Below, piece by piece: positions 26,276-35,326 of a stretch of 62,369 bases of DNA. The position numbers and the translations under genes were made by a program. The stretch spans positions 1 through 62,369 of the forward strand of contig JBIIVF010000002.1 of the NCBI GenBank assembly GCA_044339595.1. The letters run 5' to 3'. The notes under the pieces are model-generated. The model did not search any database and was not told where the DNA came from. It was given only the letters and a program-made list of their open reading frames with translations. The DNA comes from CAZTGZ01 sp044339595 (GTDB lineage: Bacteria; Bacteroidota; Bacteroidia; NS11-12g; UBA9320). How positions within the stretch are numbered: the first letter of the stretch is position 1; each line of letters begins with the position of its first letter.

Positions 26276-26866
26276 ATGATAAAAAGAATTTATCAGTTAG
26301 TGTTGCTTGCACTAGTTTCTACCCTGTTCAGTTCATGCGGTTACAACAGCATGGTGGATAAGCGTGAAGAAGTAGATAAGACATGGGCCAATATTCAAAG
26401 TCAATATCAGCGCCGTTCCGATTTGATTCCGCGTTTAGCCAAAGTGGTGAAGAGTTATGCTGATTTTGAACAGGAAACCCTTACCAAAGTGGTAGAAGCA
26501 AGAGCGAAAGCCACCAGTATTAATTTTACGGCTGATCAGCTGACCGAAGAGAACATGAATAAGTTCAGAGCTGCACAATCTGCAGTTTCATCAGGTTTGA
26601 GTCGATTGTTGGCTGTAGTTGAGAATTATCCTGATTTAAAGGCCAACCAAAATTATCTTGATCTGCAGCGCGAATTGACCGGCACCGAAAACAGGATCGC
26701 AGTGGCCAGAAATAATTATAACGACGCGGTGAAAGGCTATAATGCCTACATTAAAAAGATTCCAAGAGTCATTTATGCCGGTTGGTTTGGTTTTAAAGAG
26801 AAACCGTTTTATCAGGCCGATGCCGGTTCTGAAAAGGCCCCGTCGCTCGAAGAACTCGATAAATAA
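26276..26866 (+). CDS. lemA: LemA family lipoprotein
   Basis: This is a 196-residue LemA-family protein. I place the start at ATG 26276 because it gives a clean lipoprotein signal ending LFSSC; an upstream in-frame ATG at 26201 would put 25 charged and polar residues before it. The LemA core begins with YNSMVDKREEVDKTWANI and continues YQRRSDLIPRLAKVVKSY, followed by long helices and the closing ARNNYNDAVKGYN motif. Function is unknown; members often sit with TPM-domain proteins, as here. Its stop overlaps the next ATG (TAATG). Confidence 0.92.
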   Translation: MIKRIYQLVLLALVSTLFSSCGYNSMVDKREEVDKTWANIQSQYQRRSDLIPRLAKVVKSYADFEQETLTKVVEARAKATSINFTADQLTEENMNKFRAAQSAVSSGLSRLLAVVENYPDLKANQNYLDLQRELTGTENRIAVARNNYNDAVKGYNAYIKKIPRVIYAGWFGFKEKPFYQADAGSEKAPSLEELDK

Positions 26867-27303
26867 TGGAATTATTTTGGAAGCCGTTTTCTGCCGACGA
26901 AGAAGCCAGGTTGGTGGCGGCTATATCAGAAGCTGAGAAAATCACCTCAGCTGAGATACGCGTGCATGCCGACCGATACTGCAAAAATGATGCAGTTAAT
27001 AAGGCTGCCAATCTTTTCAGAAAACTCAAAATGAACGAGACCGAAGAAAAGAACGGTGTGCTCATTTATATTTCAATTGAAGACAGGAAATTTGCCATTT
27101 TAGGAGATTCAGGGATTAATGAAAAAGTACCGGAGAATTTCTGGCAAAGCACCCGGGATGACATGCTGAGTGAAATAAAACAGCACAATGTGGTGGCGGG
27201 CATTATCAAAGGTATAGAAGAAGCAGCTGAACAACTGGCAAAGTATTTTCCCCCGGGTAATACAAATAACAATGAACTTTCCAATGAAATCAGTTATGGA
27301 TAA
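26866..27303 (+). CDS. TPM-domain protein, cytosolic form
   Basis: This 145-residue protein is a TPM (TLP18.3/Psb32/MOLO-1) domain without signal peptide or membrane helix. It starts WKPFSADEEARLVAAISEAEKITSAEIRVH and has VLIYISIEDRKFAILGDSGI, typical for the family. Some TPM proteins have phosphatase activity, but no specific role can be assigned. It overlaps lemA by one base and the next gene by 8 bases. Confidence 0.88.
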   Translation: MELFWKPFSADEEARLVAAISEAEKITSAEIRVHADRYCKNDAVNKAANLFRKLKMNETEEKNGVLIYISIEDRKFAILGDSGINEKVPENFWQSTRDDMLSEIKQHNVVAGIIKGIEEAAEQLAKYFPPGNTNNNELSNEISYG

Positions 27304-28048
27304 AATCAGGTCTTTGATTTTTTTATTTCTGATGGTTGGAACTTTGCTGGCTTTCTCGAAAGAAATTCCAACAAAACCCGAAGGCCATGATCGTTTTGTG
27401 AATGATTATGCCCGCATGCTTTCTCCCGATCAGGTAAGGGCGCTCAACAATAAATTATATAGTTACTGGGATTCAACGTCCACCGAAATTGTCATTGTTA
27501 TAGAGGATGACCTCGGAGATGATGAACTTTTTGAGTATTCACAGAAGTTAGCACAAGGTTGGGGAATCGGACAAAAAGGCAAGAATAATGGCTTACTCAT
27601 TTATGTTGCTAAGGAAGAGAGGGCCATTCGCATCCATGTAGGTTATGGCCTTGAAGGAGCTATTCCTGATTTTATAGCCGGAAGAGTAATCGACAACATC
27701 ATAAAACCTGAATTTAAAACCGGTCAATACGGTAAAGGCCTCAATGACGGTGTGGATGCTTTAATAGCCTTGGCAGCCGGTGAATTTGTGTTTGACGAAA
27801 AAGATAGAAACAAAAATGCGAGTCATTTACCCACCTGGATTATAGTAGTCGTCATCATTATCATCATTATCATCGTTTCAAACTTAGGTTCAAGTGGCGG
27901 CCGCACTTACGGCGGCAGTAGAGGACCTTTTTTTGGTGGCACCGGATGGGGTGGTGGTGGTTTTGGAGGCGGCGGCGGAGGTGGTGGCTTCGGCGGTGGT
28001 TTTGGAGGTGGAAGTTTCGGTGGGGGTGGCGCAAGCGGAAACTGGTAG
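27296..28048 (+). CDS. TPM-domain protein with Gly-rich tail
   Basis: This 250-residue protein belongs to the YgcG-like TPM family. A signal peptide (MDKIRSLIFLFLMVGTLLAF) precedes the TPM domain (DRFVNDYARMLSP, VIEDDLGDDELFEYS, LLIYVAKEERAIRIHVGYGLEG). A single membrane helix of many Ile and Val residues follows near residue 185, and the tail is almost pure Gly/Phe/Ser. ATG 27296 is preferred over in-frame ATGs at 27272 and 27284 because it starts the signal peptide. The lemA-TPM-TPM cluster is a common Bacteroidota arrangement of unknown function, probably at the membrane. Confidence 0.88.
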   Translation: MDKIRSLIFLFLMVGTLLAFSKEIPTKPEGHDRFVNDYARMLSPDQVRALNNKLYSYWDSTSTEIVIVIEDDLGDDELFEYSQKLAQGWGIGQKGKNNGLLIYVAKEERAIRIHVGYGLEGAIPDFIAGRVIDNIIKPEFKTGQYGKGLNDGVDALIALAAGEFVFDEKDRNKNASHLPTWIIVVVIIIIIIIVSNLGSSGGRTYGGSRGPFFGGTGWGGGGFGGGGGGGGFGGGFGGGSFGGGGASGNW

Positions 28049-28051
28049 CGT

Positions 28052-28750
28052 ATGTTAGATCAGGTAAAAATAGAAAACCTTTTGATGATCGATATTGAGA
28101 CCGTACCTCAGTGCGAGCAATACGATGATTTGTCGGATCGATGGAAAAAACTTTGGGATCACAAGGCCGCGCAGTTGGCTAAAAATGGAGAAACCCCTGA
28201 TGAAATCTATTCTAGAGCCGGAATCTATGCAGAATTCGGAAAAATCGTTTGTATCAGTGCAGGGGTGGTGGTTCCGAACGGAGATGGATATACCTTCAGG
28301 GTAAAATCCTATTACGGACATGATGAAAAGGAATTATTGGCTTCATTTGGAGATATGCTGCAGGTTAGTTTTTCTGGCAATGGTAAATTTCTTTGCGGTC
28401 ACAATGCCAGAGAGTTTGATTTTCCATACCTCTGTCGACGCATGTTAATCAACGGATTGAAAATCCCTCAGATACTCGATCTGTCCGGCAAGAAACCTTG
28501 GGAAATCAATCATTTCGATACCATGGATCTCTGGAAATTCGGTGATTTTAAAAGCTATACATCCCTTGATCTGCTCGCAGCCGTTTTTGATGTGCCAACG
28601 CCCAAAGACGTGATGGACGGAAGTCAAGTGTATCCGGTCTATTATAAGGAAAAAGACATAGAAAAAATCAAGACTTATTGTGAAAAGGATATCCTCACAT
28701 TGGCCAATATTGTCATGAGGTTCAAAGGATTGCCCATCATTGAAAATTAA
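28052..28750 (+). CDS. Predicted 3'-5' exonuclease, DnaQ-like fold
   Basis: This 232-residue protein is a DEDD-type exonuclease of the PolB-like exo2 group. Catalytic motifs are visible in order: MIDIETVP (Asp-x-Glu), HNAREFDFPYL (Asp of ExoII), and YCEKDILTLANI (Tyr-x3-Asp of ExoIII). All four acidic residues are present. No polymerase domain is attached. Substrate is unknown. It starts 3 bases after the TPM gene and is followed at 15 bases by an RNA methyltransferase-like gene. Confidence 0.88.
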   Translation: MLDQVKIENLLMIDIETVPQCEQYDDLSDRWKKLWDHKAAQLAKNGETPDEIYSRAGIYAEFGKIVCISAGVVVPNGDGYTFRVKSYYGHDEKELLASFGDMLQVSFSGNGKFLCGHNAREFDFPYLCRRMLINGLKIPQILDLSGKKPWEINHFDTMDLWKFGDFKSYTSLDLLAAVFDVPTPKDVMDGSQVYPVYYKEKDIEKIKTYCEKDILTLANIVMRFKGLPIIEN

Positions 28751-28765
28751 AGCGCTTCTCTGAAT

Positions 28766-29647
28766 ATGAATATTAAAGCATTTACTCCGGAGAACTGGAA
28801 GGATTATGAATTGTTGGATTGTGGGAATTTTGAAAAGTTGGAACGATTTGGCAAATATGTCTTGAGAAGACCCGAGCCACAAGCGGTTTGGAAGCCTTTA
28901 CTTTCTGAAAAAGAGTGGGCATCAAAAGCAGATGTTGCCTTTGAATCAGGCAGCAGCCACAAAGGAACCTGGAAGACAAAGGCCGGTTTCAAAGAACCTT
29001 GGTTTTTAGATTATCATTATAGACATAAACATATTGGGTTCAGATTGGCCCTTACCGCTTTTAAACATGTAGGCGTTTTTCCGGAACAAGCTGTTAATTG
29101 GGATTATATTATTCGAACCCTCGAAAATATGCCCGGTAAAGCACCCAAAGTGCTGAACCTTTTTGCATACACCGGAGGAGCGAGTTTGGCTGCGAAGGCA
29201 GCCGGTGCTGATGTAGTGCATGTAGATTCAGTGAAGCAAGTTATTTCATGGGCTCGAGATAACATGGAATACAGTGGTTTGAAGGATGTTCGCTGGACCG
29301 TAGAAGATGCTATGAAATTTGTAGAACGTGAAGTGAAAAGAGGGAATATCTATCAAGGGGTCATTCTCGATCCACCCGCCTATGGTATTGGTGCCGCCGG
29401 CGAAAGATGGAAACTAGAAGATCAAATCAATGATTTGCTGGTGCTCGTGAGTAAATTGCTCGATCCAAACAGACATTTTTTGGTCTTGAATACCTACTCC
29501 ATGGGCTTTTCATCGATTATATCAGAAAACCTGGTTAAACGAAATTTCAACAAAACGGACAATCTTGAGACCGGTGAATTGTATTTGGATGCCAAAAGCG
29601 GAATTAAGTTGCCTCTTGGTGTATTTGCCAGATTTTCGCATTGGTGA
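28766..29647 (+). CDS. SAM-dependent methyltransferase, RlmI/RlmK-like
   Basis: This 293-residue protein matches the class I methyltransferase family of RlmI/RlmK-type rRNA enzymes. The SAM site is VLNLFAYTGGASLAAKAAGA, followed by VHVDSV, an EDAMKF acidic motif and the ILDPPAYG catalytic block. The N-terminal PUA domain of RlmI is missing and a shorter domain of about 110 residues stands in its place. The substrate is probably rRNA or tRNA, but this is inference. It ends 3 bases before the long frame of the PKD protein. Confidence 0.85.
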   Translation: MNIKAFTPENWKDYELLDCGNFEKLERFGKYVLRRPEPQAVWKPLLSEKEWASKADVAFESGSSHKGTWKTKAGFKEPWFLDYHYRHKHIGFRLALTAFKHVGVFPEQAVNWDYIIRTLENMPGKAPKVLNLFAYTGGASLAAKAAGADVVHVDSVKQVISWARDNMEYSGLKDVRWTVEDAMKFVEREVKRGNIYQGVILDPPAYGIGAAGERWKLEDQINDLLVLVSKLLDPNRHFLVLNTYSMGFSSIISENLVKRNFNKTDNLETGELYLDAKSGIKLPLGVFARFSHW

Positions 29648-29701
29648 CAAATGCCACAGAATTTTTACATTTCTCATGCAACAAAAAGCACACGTTTGAT
29701 G

Positions 29702-29709
29702 TACCTTTG
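29702..29709 (+). promoter_or_regulatory. -7 box 4 nt before PKD protein start
   Basis: TACCTTTG is an exact TAnnTTTG match. It lies 4 bases before ATG 29714, so upstream in-frame ATGs at 29651 and 29699 cannot be in this transcript. This decides the start. Confidence 0.65.
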
Positions 29710-29713
29710 CTCT

Positions 29714-31861
29714 ATGCTGCGCGCATTTATTTTAGCAATCATATTGATGACGGGGATTTCTTCGCAATCTGTGAAGGCGCAAGCCCCTACTACGGCTGCT
29801 AAGAATATTGTTTTTAATACCGTTTATTGTCAACAACTCAATTTTAGCTGGACCAACGGAAATGGAGCTGTACGTTTAGTTTTGGCGAGAAAGGCAAATA
29901 CAATCAACGCGTTTCCGGTTGATAATCAATTTTATACCGGTCGTGATTCTTTTGGATTAGGGTCTAAATTGGGGTCGGATGTTTTTGTGGTATACCGTGG
30001 AACCGGCAATTCTGCTACGGTGCGAAATCTAGAATCGAATACTACGTATTATTTTGCAGTCATAGAGTACAACTTTGCAGGTTCAAATTTTTATTATCTC
30101 AACACACCATATCCTGAGGCAAGTGTTACAACGGAGAATCTCATTGCAGACTTCAATATTGTCGATGATTATCAGTGTTTACAGGGTAATAATTTCTCTT
30201 TTACCAACACCTCTTCGAATACTTTGAGCCTCTCAATGACCTATCTTTGGGATTTTGGGAATATGACCACCAGCACGGCTACAAGCCCATCCTATACCTA
30301 TAGTAAAGGGGGTGTTTACAATGTGAAGCTGGAAGTTTTGGCCACGGGTTGCTATTCAAAAATCATTCGGCAAGACACAGTAGTGATTCCGGCAATAACA
30401 GACTTCATTCTTGATCCACTGCCGGGAAATGATTCTATTCAGTGTTTGTTAGGGAATTTTTACAAATTTAAAAATACGACCGTTGTGCCTCCTGTAGGTG
30501 GTACGAGCTATGATGAAACCACATTCAATTGGACTTATGGCGACAATTCTTCGTCTTCCGGATACAATGCGCAAAAGAAATATACCTATGATGGGTTGTT
30601 TGAGGTGAAACTCGTGACAAAAAGAAGGATTTCGCCTAATTCAACGCGTGAATATTGCTTTGACTCAACTTCCAAATATTACCGCGTACTTACTCCTCCG
30701 CTCAGTGCCGGTAAAATAGTCCTCAGCGACACGGCGCTTTGTTTGACAGGAAACGTGTTTAATTTCTCTCATACCGCGCCGGATATTACAACCAGTTGGT
30801 GGAAATTTGGAAACAATGATTCACTTCAGGGTAATCCGGTTAATTATAGCTATTCTGCTGCAGGTAAATACTACATTACTTTGAATGTAGTGGATAGTAA
30901 AGGTTGCCGCGATGTCGGTTTCGACAGTGTAAAGATATATACTCAACCCAATAACTATTTTACAGGATTAAAGGCGGCTTATTGCCAAGGAGAACCCTCG
31001 GTCAAATTAATTCCTAACCTTCCGGGAGGCACATTCTCTGGAAATGGCGTCAATAGCCTTGATTCCACTTTTACCCCAAACGTGTTGGGAACGTATGAAG
31101 TGTATTACATTTACAAACAGGGAGATTGTATAGATTCTGCCCGAGTTAGCGTGACGGTCAATCCTAAACCCTTTTTTAGTTTGGGCAATGATACCATACT
31201 ATGTGTTGGAGATGCCATTAACTATGACATTGGTATTACTGGTATTGGTTATCTGTGGAGCAATGGGCAAAATACCCAAATGGCATCTGCAAGTAACGGT
31301 GGTATCTTTTGGGGTGATGCCAACGATGGGAAATGCACCTTCAGAGATTCTGTAAATATTCGTCAGATAAAGCCTCCTTCTTTCAATCTGGGCAATGATA
31401 CCAGTTTATGCGGCGGGTATACGGTGAAACTCAATGTGACTTCTGATTTGGCAGTTTACAGCTGGAATGATGGGAACACCGATCCTGAACGAACCATTTC
31501 GCAAAGTGGAATTTATAAGGTAAACGTAACCAATGCTTGCGGTTCCTTAAGGGATTCTATCGATGTTTATATCGAGCCTTATGCATGTACCATTTTTATT
31601 GTAAATGCTATTTCTCCCAATCAGGATGGTCAAAACGAACGATTTATTCCCCTTGGAAATTATAATCTCATCAACATTCGCATTTACGACCGTTGGGGAC
31701 GAAAGATTTATGATTCTCCTTCCACAGACGGTTGGGATGGTAAAGATGAAGGAGAAATAGTACCTATCGGCACTTACTTTTATATTGTGGAATATACCAT
31801 CGCTGAAGGAAATACCTATGCTTTAAAGCAAGCAGCCGGTCCTTTGCACGTCTTATATTAA
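29714..31861 (+). CDS. PKD-domain protein with gliding/T9SS C-terminal domain
   Basis: This is a large secreted protein of about 715 residues. The signal peptide (MLRAFILAIILMTG, cleaved after VKAQ) is followed by a fibronectin-like domain (to about residue 145), three PKD-type repeats (YLWDFGNMTTSTATSPSYTYS, a similar NWTYGDNSSSSGYNAQKKYTY, and SWWKFGNNDSLQGNPVNYSY), two further Ig-like repeats that share SLGNDT/NLGNDT, and a C-terminal gliding-motility-associated domain (ISPNQDGQNE, IYDRWGRKIYD, GTYFYIVEY). That last domain is the type B signal for export by T9SS. It probably acts as a cell-surface adhesin or matrix protein. The T9SS genes for its export lie at both window ends. Confidence 0.9.
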   Translation: MLRAFILAIILMTGISSQSVKAQAPTTAAKNIVFNTVYCQQLNFSWTNGNGAVRLVLARKANTINAFPVDNQFYTGRDSFGLGSKLGSDVFVVYRGTGNSATVRNLESNTTYYFAVIEYNFAGSNFYYLNTPYPEASVTTENLIADFNIVDDYQCLQGNNFSFTNTSSNTLSLSMTYLWDFGNMTTSTATSPSYTYSKGGVYNVKLEVLATGCYSKIIRQDTVVIPAITDFILDPLPGNDSIQCLLGNFYKFKNTTVVPPVGGTSYDETTFNWTYGDNSSSSGYNAQKKYTYDGLFEVKLVTKRRISPNSTREYCFDSTSKYYRVLTPPLSAGKIVLSDTALCLTGNVFNFSHTAPDITTSWWKFGNNDSLQGNPVNYSYSAAGKYYITLNVVDSKGCRDVGFDSVKIYTQPNNYFTGLKAAYCQGEPSVKLIPNLPGGTFSGNGVNSLDSTFTPNVLGTYEVYYIYKQGDCIDSARVSVTVNPKPFFSLGNDTILCVGDAINYDIGITGIGYLWSNGQNTQMASASNGGIFWGDANDGKCTFRDSVNIRQIKPPSFNLGNDTSLCGGYTVKLNVTSDLAVYSWNDGNTDPERTISQSGIYKVNVTNACGSLRDSIDVYIEPYACTIFIVNAISPNQDGQNERFIPLGNYNLINIRIYDRWGRKIYDSPSTDGWDGKDEGEIVPIGTYFYIVEYTIAEGNTYALKQAAGPLHVLY

Positions 31862-31885
31862 TTCAAGATAATTATTTTTCTGATT

Positions 31886-32614
31886 TTAAAATTTTCGGTT
31901 GATTCCAAGCCATAAACCCAAGGCTCCGTGATTTACCGAAGGATTGTCTCCGGCTGTGGCCATGAGCGGAATTTTAATCTCAGGCTGAACAGATACAGCC
32001 ATTGATTTTTCCATTTTAAATTCAAATCGTGCTCCTAGATTCAATTGCATTTTGTATTCGGCACCATCCCAGCCGGTCTTGTCAATATCAAAGGATTGTT
32101 CCCCGTAGGCAGAAAAGCCTTTGAGATCAACATGCATAAAATGTTTCATCAGAAGCTGATTTTGAACGCCAATCAAAACATAAGGGGTGTAAAATGATGT
32201 TCCTTTTTGAACGTGAATCTGATACATGAAATTAAGTGGAATTTCAATGTAGTCAAAATTGTATTTGTAGATCACCGTTTTTGTCGCAGCCTGAGACAAA
32301 TCTTCGATGCGACCAATCTCAGTATGAATGGTATCATGAAACTCTAGTCCAGTTCGCTCAAATCGAGAGCTGTTTCTGGCATAACCAATTCCGGTTTGGA
32401 ATTTCCAGTTTCTCCCGGCTTTCAGGTTTACCCGAATCCCACCTTGAAAAGTAGTTCTCAGGGCAGCGATATTTTTCATGGAATCACCCAATTGATGCGG
32501 GTCGGTTCGGATAAAATGATAATTGAACAGAGGTCCTAAACCGGCTTCAATGGTTTGTTGTGCGCTGCATACAAAGGTTCCAAGGGTTATGAGCAGTAAG
32601 CAAGTATATTTCAT
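31886..32614 (-). CDS. Outer-membrane beta-barrel protein (PorT-like)
   Basis: This 242-residue protein has a signal peptide (MKYTCLLLITLGTFVCSAQ) and a small barrel: amphipathic strands such as WKFQTGIGYARNSSRF, YIEIPLNFMYQIHV and MAVSVQPEIKIPLMATAG, and a C-terminal aromatic residue (NRKF). It fits the PorT/OMP_b-brl_2 group of eight-stranded Bacteroidota barrels. Function is unknown. It lies 3 bases after the MATE gene on the same strand. Confidence 0.8.
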   Translation of the reverse strand: MKYTCLLLITLGTFVCSAQQTIEAGLGPLFNYHFIRTDPHQLGDSMKNIAALRTTFQGGIRVNLKAGRNWKFQTGIGYARNSSRFERTGLEFHDTIHTEIGRIEDLSQAATKTVIYKYNFDYIEIPLNFMYQIHVQKGTSFYTPYVLIGVQNQLLMKHFMHVDLKGFSAYGEQSFDIDKTGWDGAEYKMQLNLGARFEFKMEKSMAVSVQPEIKIPLMATAGDNPSVNHGALGLWLGINRKF

Positions 32615-32617
32615 GAA

Positions 32618-33967
32618 TCAGGAATTATTTTTTGAATTAACGATTAATTTTTTGAAGCGCAAAGAAAGGAAAATGGCTGAGCAGAATAATCCTGCCGTGA
32701 GTCCATACCAAATGCCATAAATGCCCAATTCTTTCTCAAAAGCCAGCCAATACCCCAAAGGAATGCTGATACCCCAATAGGCTATCAGGGTGAAAACCAA
32801 GGGCACTTTCACGTCGCGCATGCCTCTTAATACTCCCAATGCCACTCCTTGCACCCCATCGAATATTTGGTAGACTGCCGCTATGAGCAAAATGCCTGTG
32901 GTGAACTCAACTACCAACCATTCATCAGAAAAAGACTTCGCCAGGCCTGATCGAAAAATACCGAAAGCCAGGCTGAAAATGATCATAATGACCGTAATTA
33001 AACCCAGTGCAGTAATTCCGGCAGATTCTGTCTTTGGCAAATTTCGCTTCGAAAATGCATTGCCAATGATGATCGAAGAGGCTGTTGAAATACCCAATGC
33101 GAACATATAGGTAAGCGATGAAAGGGTAATGCCTATTTGATGAGCGGCCAATTCTTTTGCCCCTAGCCAGCCGGCCATAATTCCTGCCAACGCAAATGCA
33201 GCCACCTCAAAGAAATATTGGAAACCACTGGGAACACCCAATTTCAAAATTTGACGCAAATGCAACCACTTTCCAAAGGGCAAAACAGAAAGACTTTTAT
33301 ATTGATTACCCGGAATGGATAGATTCTTGTTCATATAAATGGTAATGGTAACCGCCATAAATATTCGGCTGATCAAAGTAGCATATCCTGCTCCAAGCAA
33401 ACCCATGGGCTGAACGCCATGTCCAAATATAAAGATCCAATTAAGTATGATATTGAGCAGGAGTGCCGCAAAAGTGATGACCATCGGTGCACTTGTTTTT
33501 TGATATCCGTCGCATAAATTCTTACTCGCCATAAACCACAGGTTTGGGAATGATGAAATGGCCACCACAAGAAAATAGGGCTTTGCCTCATTTTCTACTG
33601 CGGTTTCTTGATCAAGCAAATCGAAATTAAAATAAACAAGCATTAAAATTCCAAATGTAATAATGCCCAGCATCTGACTGAGCCATTGGGTTTCCTGCTG
33701 CAAAGATCGAAGGGTGTGCTTGCTGCCGGGATGCATCTTCTCAGCAACAATCGTGGGCACCACCATCAACACTCCCATAGAAAATATGGTGACCAGAAAA
33801 AACACACTGTTGGTGATTCCGGCAGCTGCCAAAGAAACATATCCAACTTTGCTCACCATAATATTGTCAGCAAACCCCATCAATACCCATCCGATTTGTC
33901 CTGAAATAATAGGAATGCTCAAACGAATAAGAGAGCGTAAATGCGATTTGTAAATGCGACTGAGCAT
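32618..33967 (-). CDS. MATE family efflux transporter
   Basis: This 449-residue protein has twelve predicted membrane helices in two related halves and is a NorM-like MATE exporter, which expels cationic drugs or metabolites using a Na+ or H+ gradient. The N-terminal ISGQIGWVLMGFADNIMVSKVG and the second-half EVAAFALAGIMAGWLGAKELAAHQIG are typical. I start it at 33967 and not at the upstream in-frame ATG (33985), because that ATG lies across an exact -7 box. It is divergent from cobB. Confidence 0.93.
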   Translation of the reverse strand: MLSRIYKSHLRSLIRLSIPIISGQIGWVLMGFADNIMVSKVGYVSLAAAGITNSVFFLVTIFSMGVLMVVPTIVAEKMHPGSKHTLRSLQQETQWLSQMLGIITFGILMLVYFNFDLLDQETAVENEAKPYFLVVAISSFPNLWFMASKNLCDGYQKTSAPMVITFAALLLNIILNWIFIFGHGVQPMGLLGAGYATLISRIFMAVTITIYMNKNLSIPGNQYKSLSVLPFGKWLHLRQILKLGVPSGFQYFFEVAAFALAGIMAGWLGAKELAAHQIGITLSSLTYMFALGISTASSIIIGNAFSKRNLPKTESAGITALGLITVIMIIFSLAFGIFRSGLAKSFSDEWLVVEFTTGILLIAAVYQIFDGVQGVALGVLRGMRDVKVPLVFTLIAYWGISIPLGYWLAFEKELGIYGIWYGLTAGLFCSAIFLSLRFKKLIVNSKNNS

Positions 33968-33973
33968 GGGCTG

Positions 33974-33981
33974 CAAATTTA
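33974..33981 (-). promoter_or_regulatory. -7 box 6 nt before MATE start
   Basis: The minus strand reads TAAATTTG, an exact match 6 bases upstream of ATG 33967. It decides the start of the MATE gene and predicts a very short leader. Confidence 0.6.
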
Positions 33982-34016
33982 TCATATTGTGCTATCTTCG
34001 ATGAGTTTATATTGTC

Positions 34017-34760
34017 ATGAAAATGCGATTGGTTTTTTTTACCGGATCAGGAATTAGCGCGGAAAGCGGTATACCTACTTTCAGAGGGGCGGATGGTTTG
34101 TGGGAAGGGCATAGGGTAGAGGATGTGGCTTCACCGGAAGCTTGGATGAAAGATCCTCAACTTGTTACACAGTTTTATAACGAAAGAAGAAAAAATTGTT
34201 TGATGAGCCAACCCAATGAAGCACACCTAATCATCAGTCGTTTGGCGCGAGATTGCGAAGTGCAGGTAATTACGCAAAATGTAGATGATTTGCACGAAAG
34301 AGCCGGCAGTAAAAATGTTTTGCACTTGCATGGAGAACTCATGAAAATGAGAAGTCAGGCGGATGACCTCGAAATTAAAACTGCTCAAGAAATTTTTGGT
34401 TCACCTTCAGCAAATCTTGAGGTTCCTTGTCCGAATGGAATGCCATGGAGACCACATATCGTATGGTTTGGGGAGGAAGTTCCGATGATGAATGAAGCCA
34501 TGCGAATCGTTTCTGAAGCAGATTGTTTGGTAATTATTGGCACTTCGTTGGTCGTTTATCCTGCCGCTTCATTGATCCATTTTGTGCAGAAGGATGTACC
34601 CGTTTTTATAATTGATCCCAATGCTGCTGAACTCATGCTCCCATCGAATTTTCAGATTTTTGATACCGGTGCTTCGGAGGGGATGCAATACTTTTATGAT
34701 TGGCTTAAGAAATCAAACATCGAATTTACAAGCGAAGAAGATTGGAATGAAAATGAGTAA
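34017..34760 (+). CDS. cobB: Sirtuin (CobB-type NAD-dependent deacylase), Zn-poor
   Basis: This 247-residue sirtuin removes acyl groups from lysine using NAD+. The NAD site reads FFTGSGISAESGIPTFRG, followed by QNVDDLHERAG, the catalytic His in HLHGEL, and IGTSLVVYPAASL. FYNERR provides the Tyr-x-x-Arg pair typical of class III desuccinylase/demalonylase sirtuins. The four-Cys zinc site is missing: only one Cys (VPCPNG) remains in the region that normally holds four. Other Bacteroidota class III sirtuins look similar, so it is likely functional without zinc. A near-consensus -7 box (TATCTTCG, 33993-34000) precedes it. The RES toxin pair follows. Confidence 0.92.
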   Translation: MKMRLVFFTGSGISAESGIPTFRGADGLWEGHRVEDVASPEAWMKDPQLVTQFYNERRKNCLMSQPNEAHLIISRLARDCEVQVITQNVDDLHERAGSKNVLHLHGELMKMRSQADDLEIKTAQEIFGSPSANLEVPCPNGMPWRPHIVWFGEEVPMMNEAMRIVSEADCLVIIGTSLVVYPAASLIHFVQKDVPVFIIDPNAAELMLPSNFQIFDTGASEGMQYFYDWLKKSNIEFTSEEDWNENE

Positions 34761-34777
34761 AAAGATTTTTTAAAATT

Positions 34778-34789
34778 AGACAAATGTCT
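34778..34789. promoter_or_regulatory. Candidate operator of the Xre/RES pair
   Basis: AGACAAATGTCT is an inverted repeat with 5-bp arms AGACA and TGTCT and a 2-bp spacer. It directly abuts the -7 box at 34790-34797, a position suited to autorepression by the antitoxin. Role inferred. Confidence 0.5.
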
Positions 34790-34797
34790 TAAATTTG
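34790..34797 (+). promoter_or_regulatory. Predicted -7 box for the Xre/RES operon
   Basis: TAAATTTG is an exact match, 25 bases before ATG 34823 and next to the candidate operator. Confidence 0.6.
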
Positions 34798-34822
34798 AAG
34801 TCAATTGTTTTTCGTATTAAAA

Positions 34823-35326
34823 ATGAGCCCCAACAAATCAAACATATCATACCTTCTTGATGAACAAATAAACAGCTTATTAAATGAAGCATCGTCTCCT
34901 TATTTTTCCCTAAAAGGGAGGGCATCCATCACCTTCAATGAGTTTCTTTCAGATCGTATGTTATTGATATCTGTTATTAAAGCGGGCATCCCTTATAAAT
35001 TGTTTGAGCTCATTCAAAATATCACACCATTCTCGGAATTTGATTGGGCAAAATATCTCAACATTTCTGCCAAATCGCTTCAGAGATATAAGGCGGCCAA
35101 CAATTTCCATTTTAAATCCATTCACTCAGAAAAAATCCTTGAAATGGCAGAAGTTACTCAATATGGCCTTCAGGTTTTTGGCCAGTTAGAAAAATTTAAC
35201 CTTTGGCTCAATACGCCCAATTTTGCCTTGGCCAATTATAAACCCATTGATTTGCTCTCTGATTCATACGGCAAAGAGCTCGTTATCACAGAGCTTTCGC
35301 ATATCAATCAGGGTATTTTTTCATAA
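34823..35326 (+). CDS. Xre/MbcA/ParS-type antitoxin
   Basis: This 167-residue antitoxin pairs with the RES toxin. The N-terminal part has an Xre-like helix-turn-helix region (FDWAKYLNISAKSLQRYKA) and the C-terminal half is the DUF2384 MbcA/ParS domain (EVTQYGLQVFGQLEKFNLWLNTPNFAL..PIDLLSDSYGKELVITELSHI). I start it at ATG 34823; an in-frame start at 34805 adds six residues (MFFVLK). Its stop overlaps the toxin ATG (TAATG). It should neutralise the toxin and repress the operon through the palindrome upstream. Confidence 0.9.
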   Translation: MSPNKSNISYLLDEQINSLLNEASSPYFSLKGRASITFNEFLSDRMLLISVIKAGIPYKLFELIQNITPFSEFDWAKYLNISAKSLQRYKAANNFHFKSIHSEKILEMAEVTQYGLQVFGQLEKFNLWLNTPNFALANYKPIDLLSDSYGKELVITELSHINQGIFS

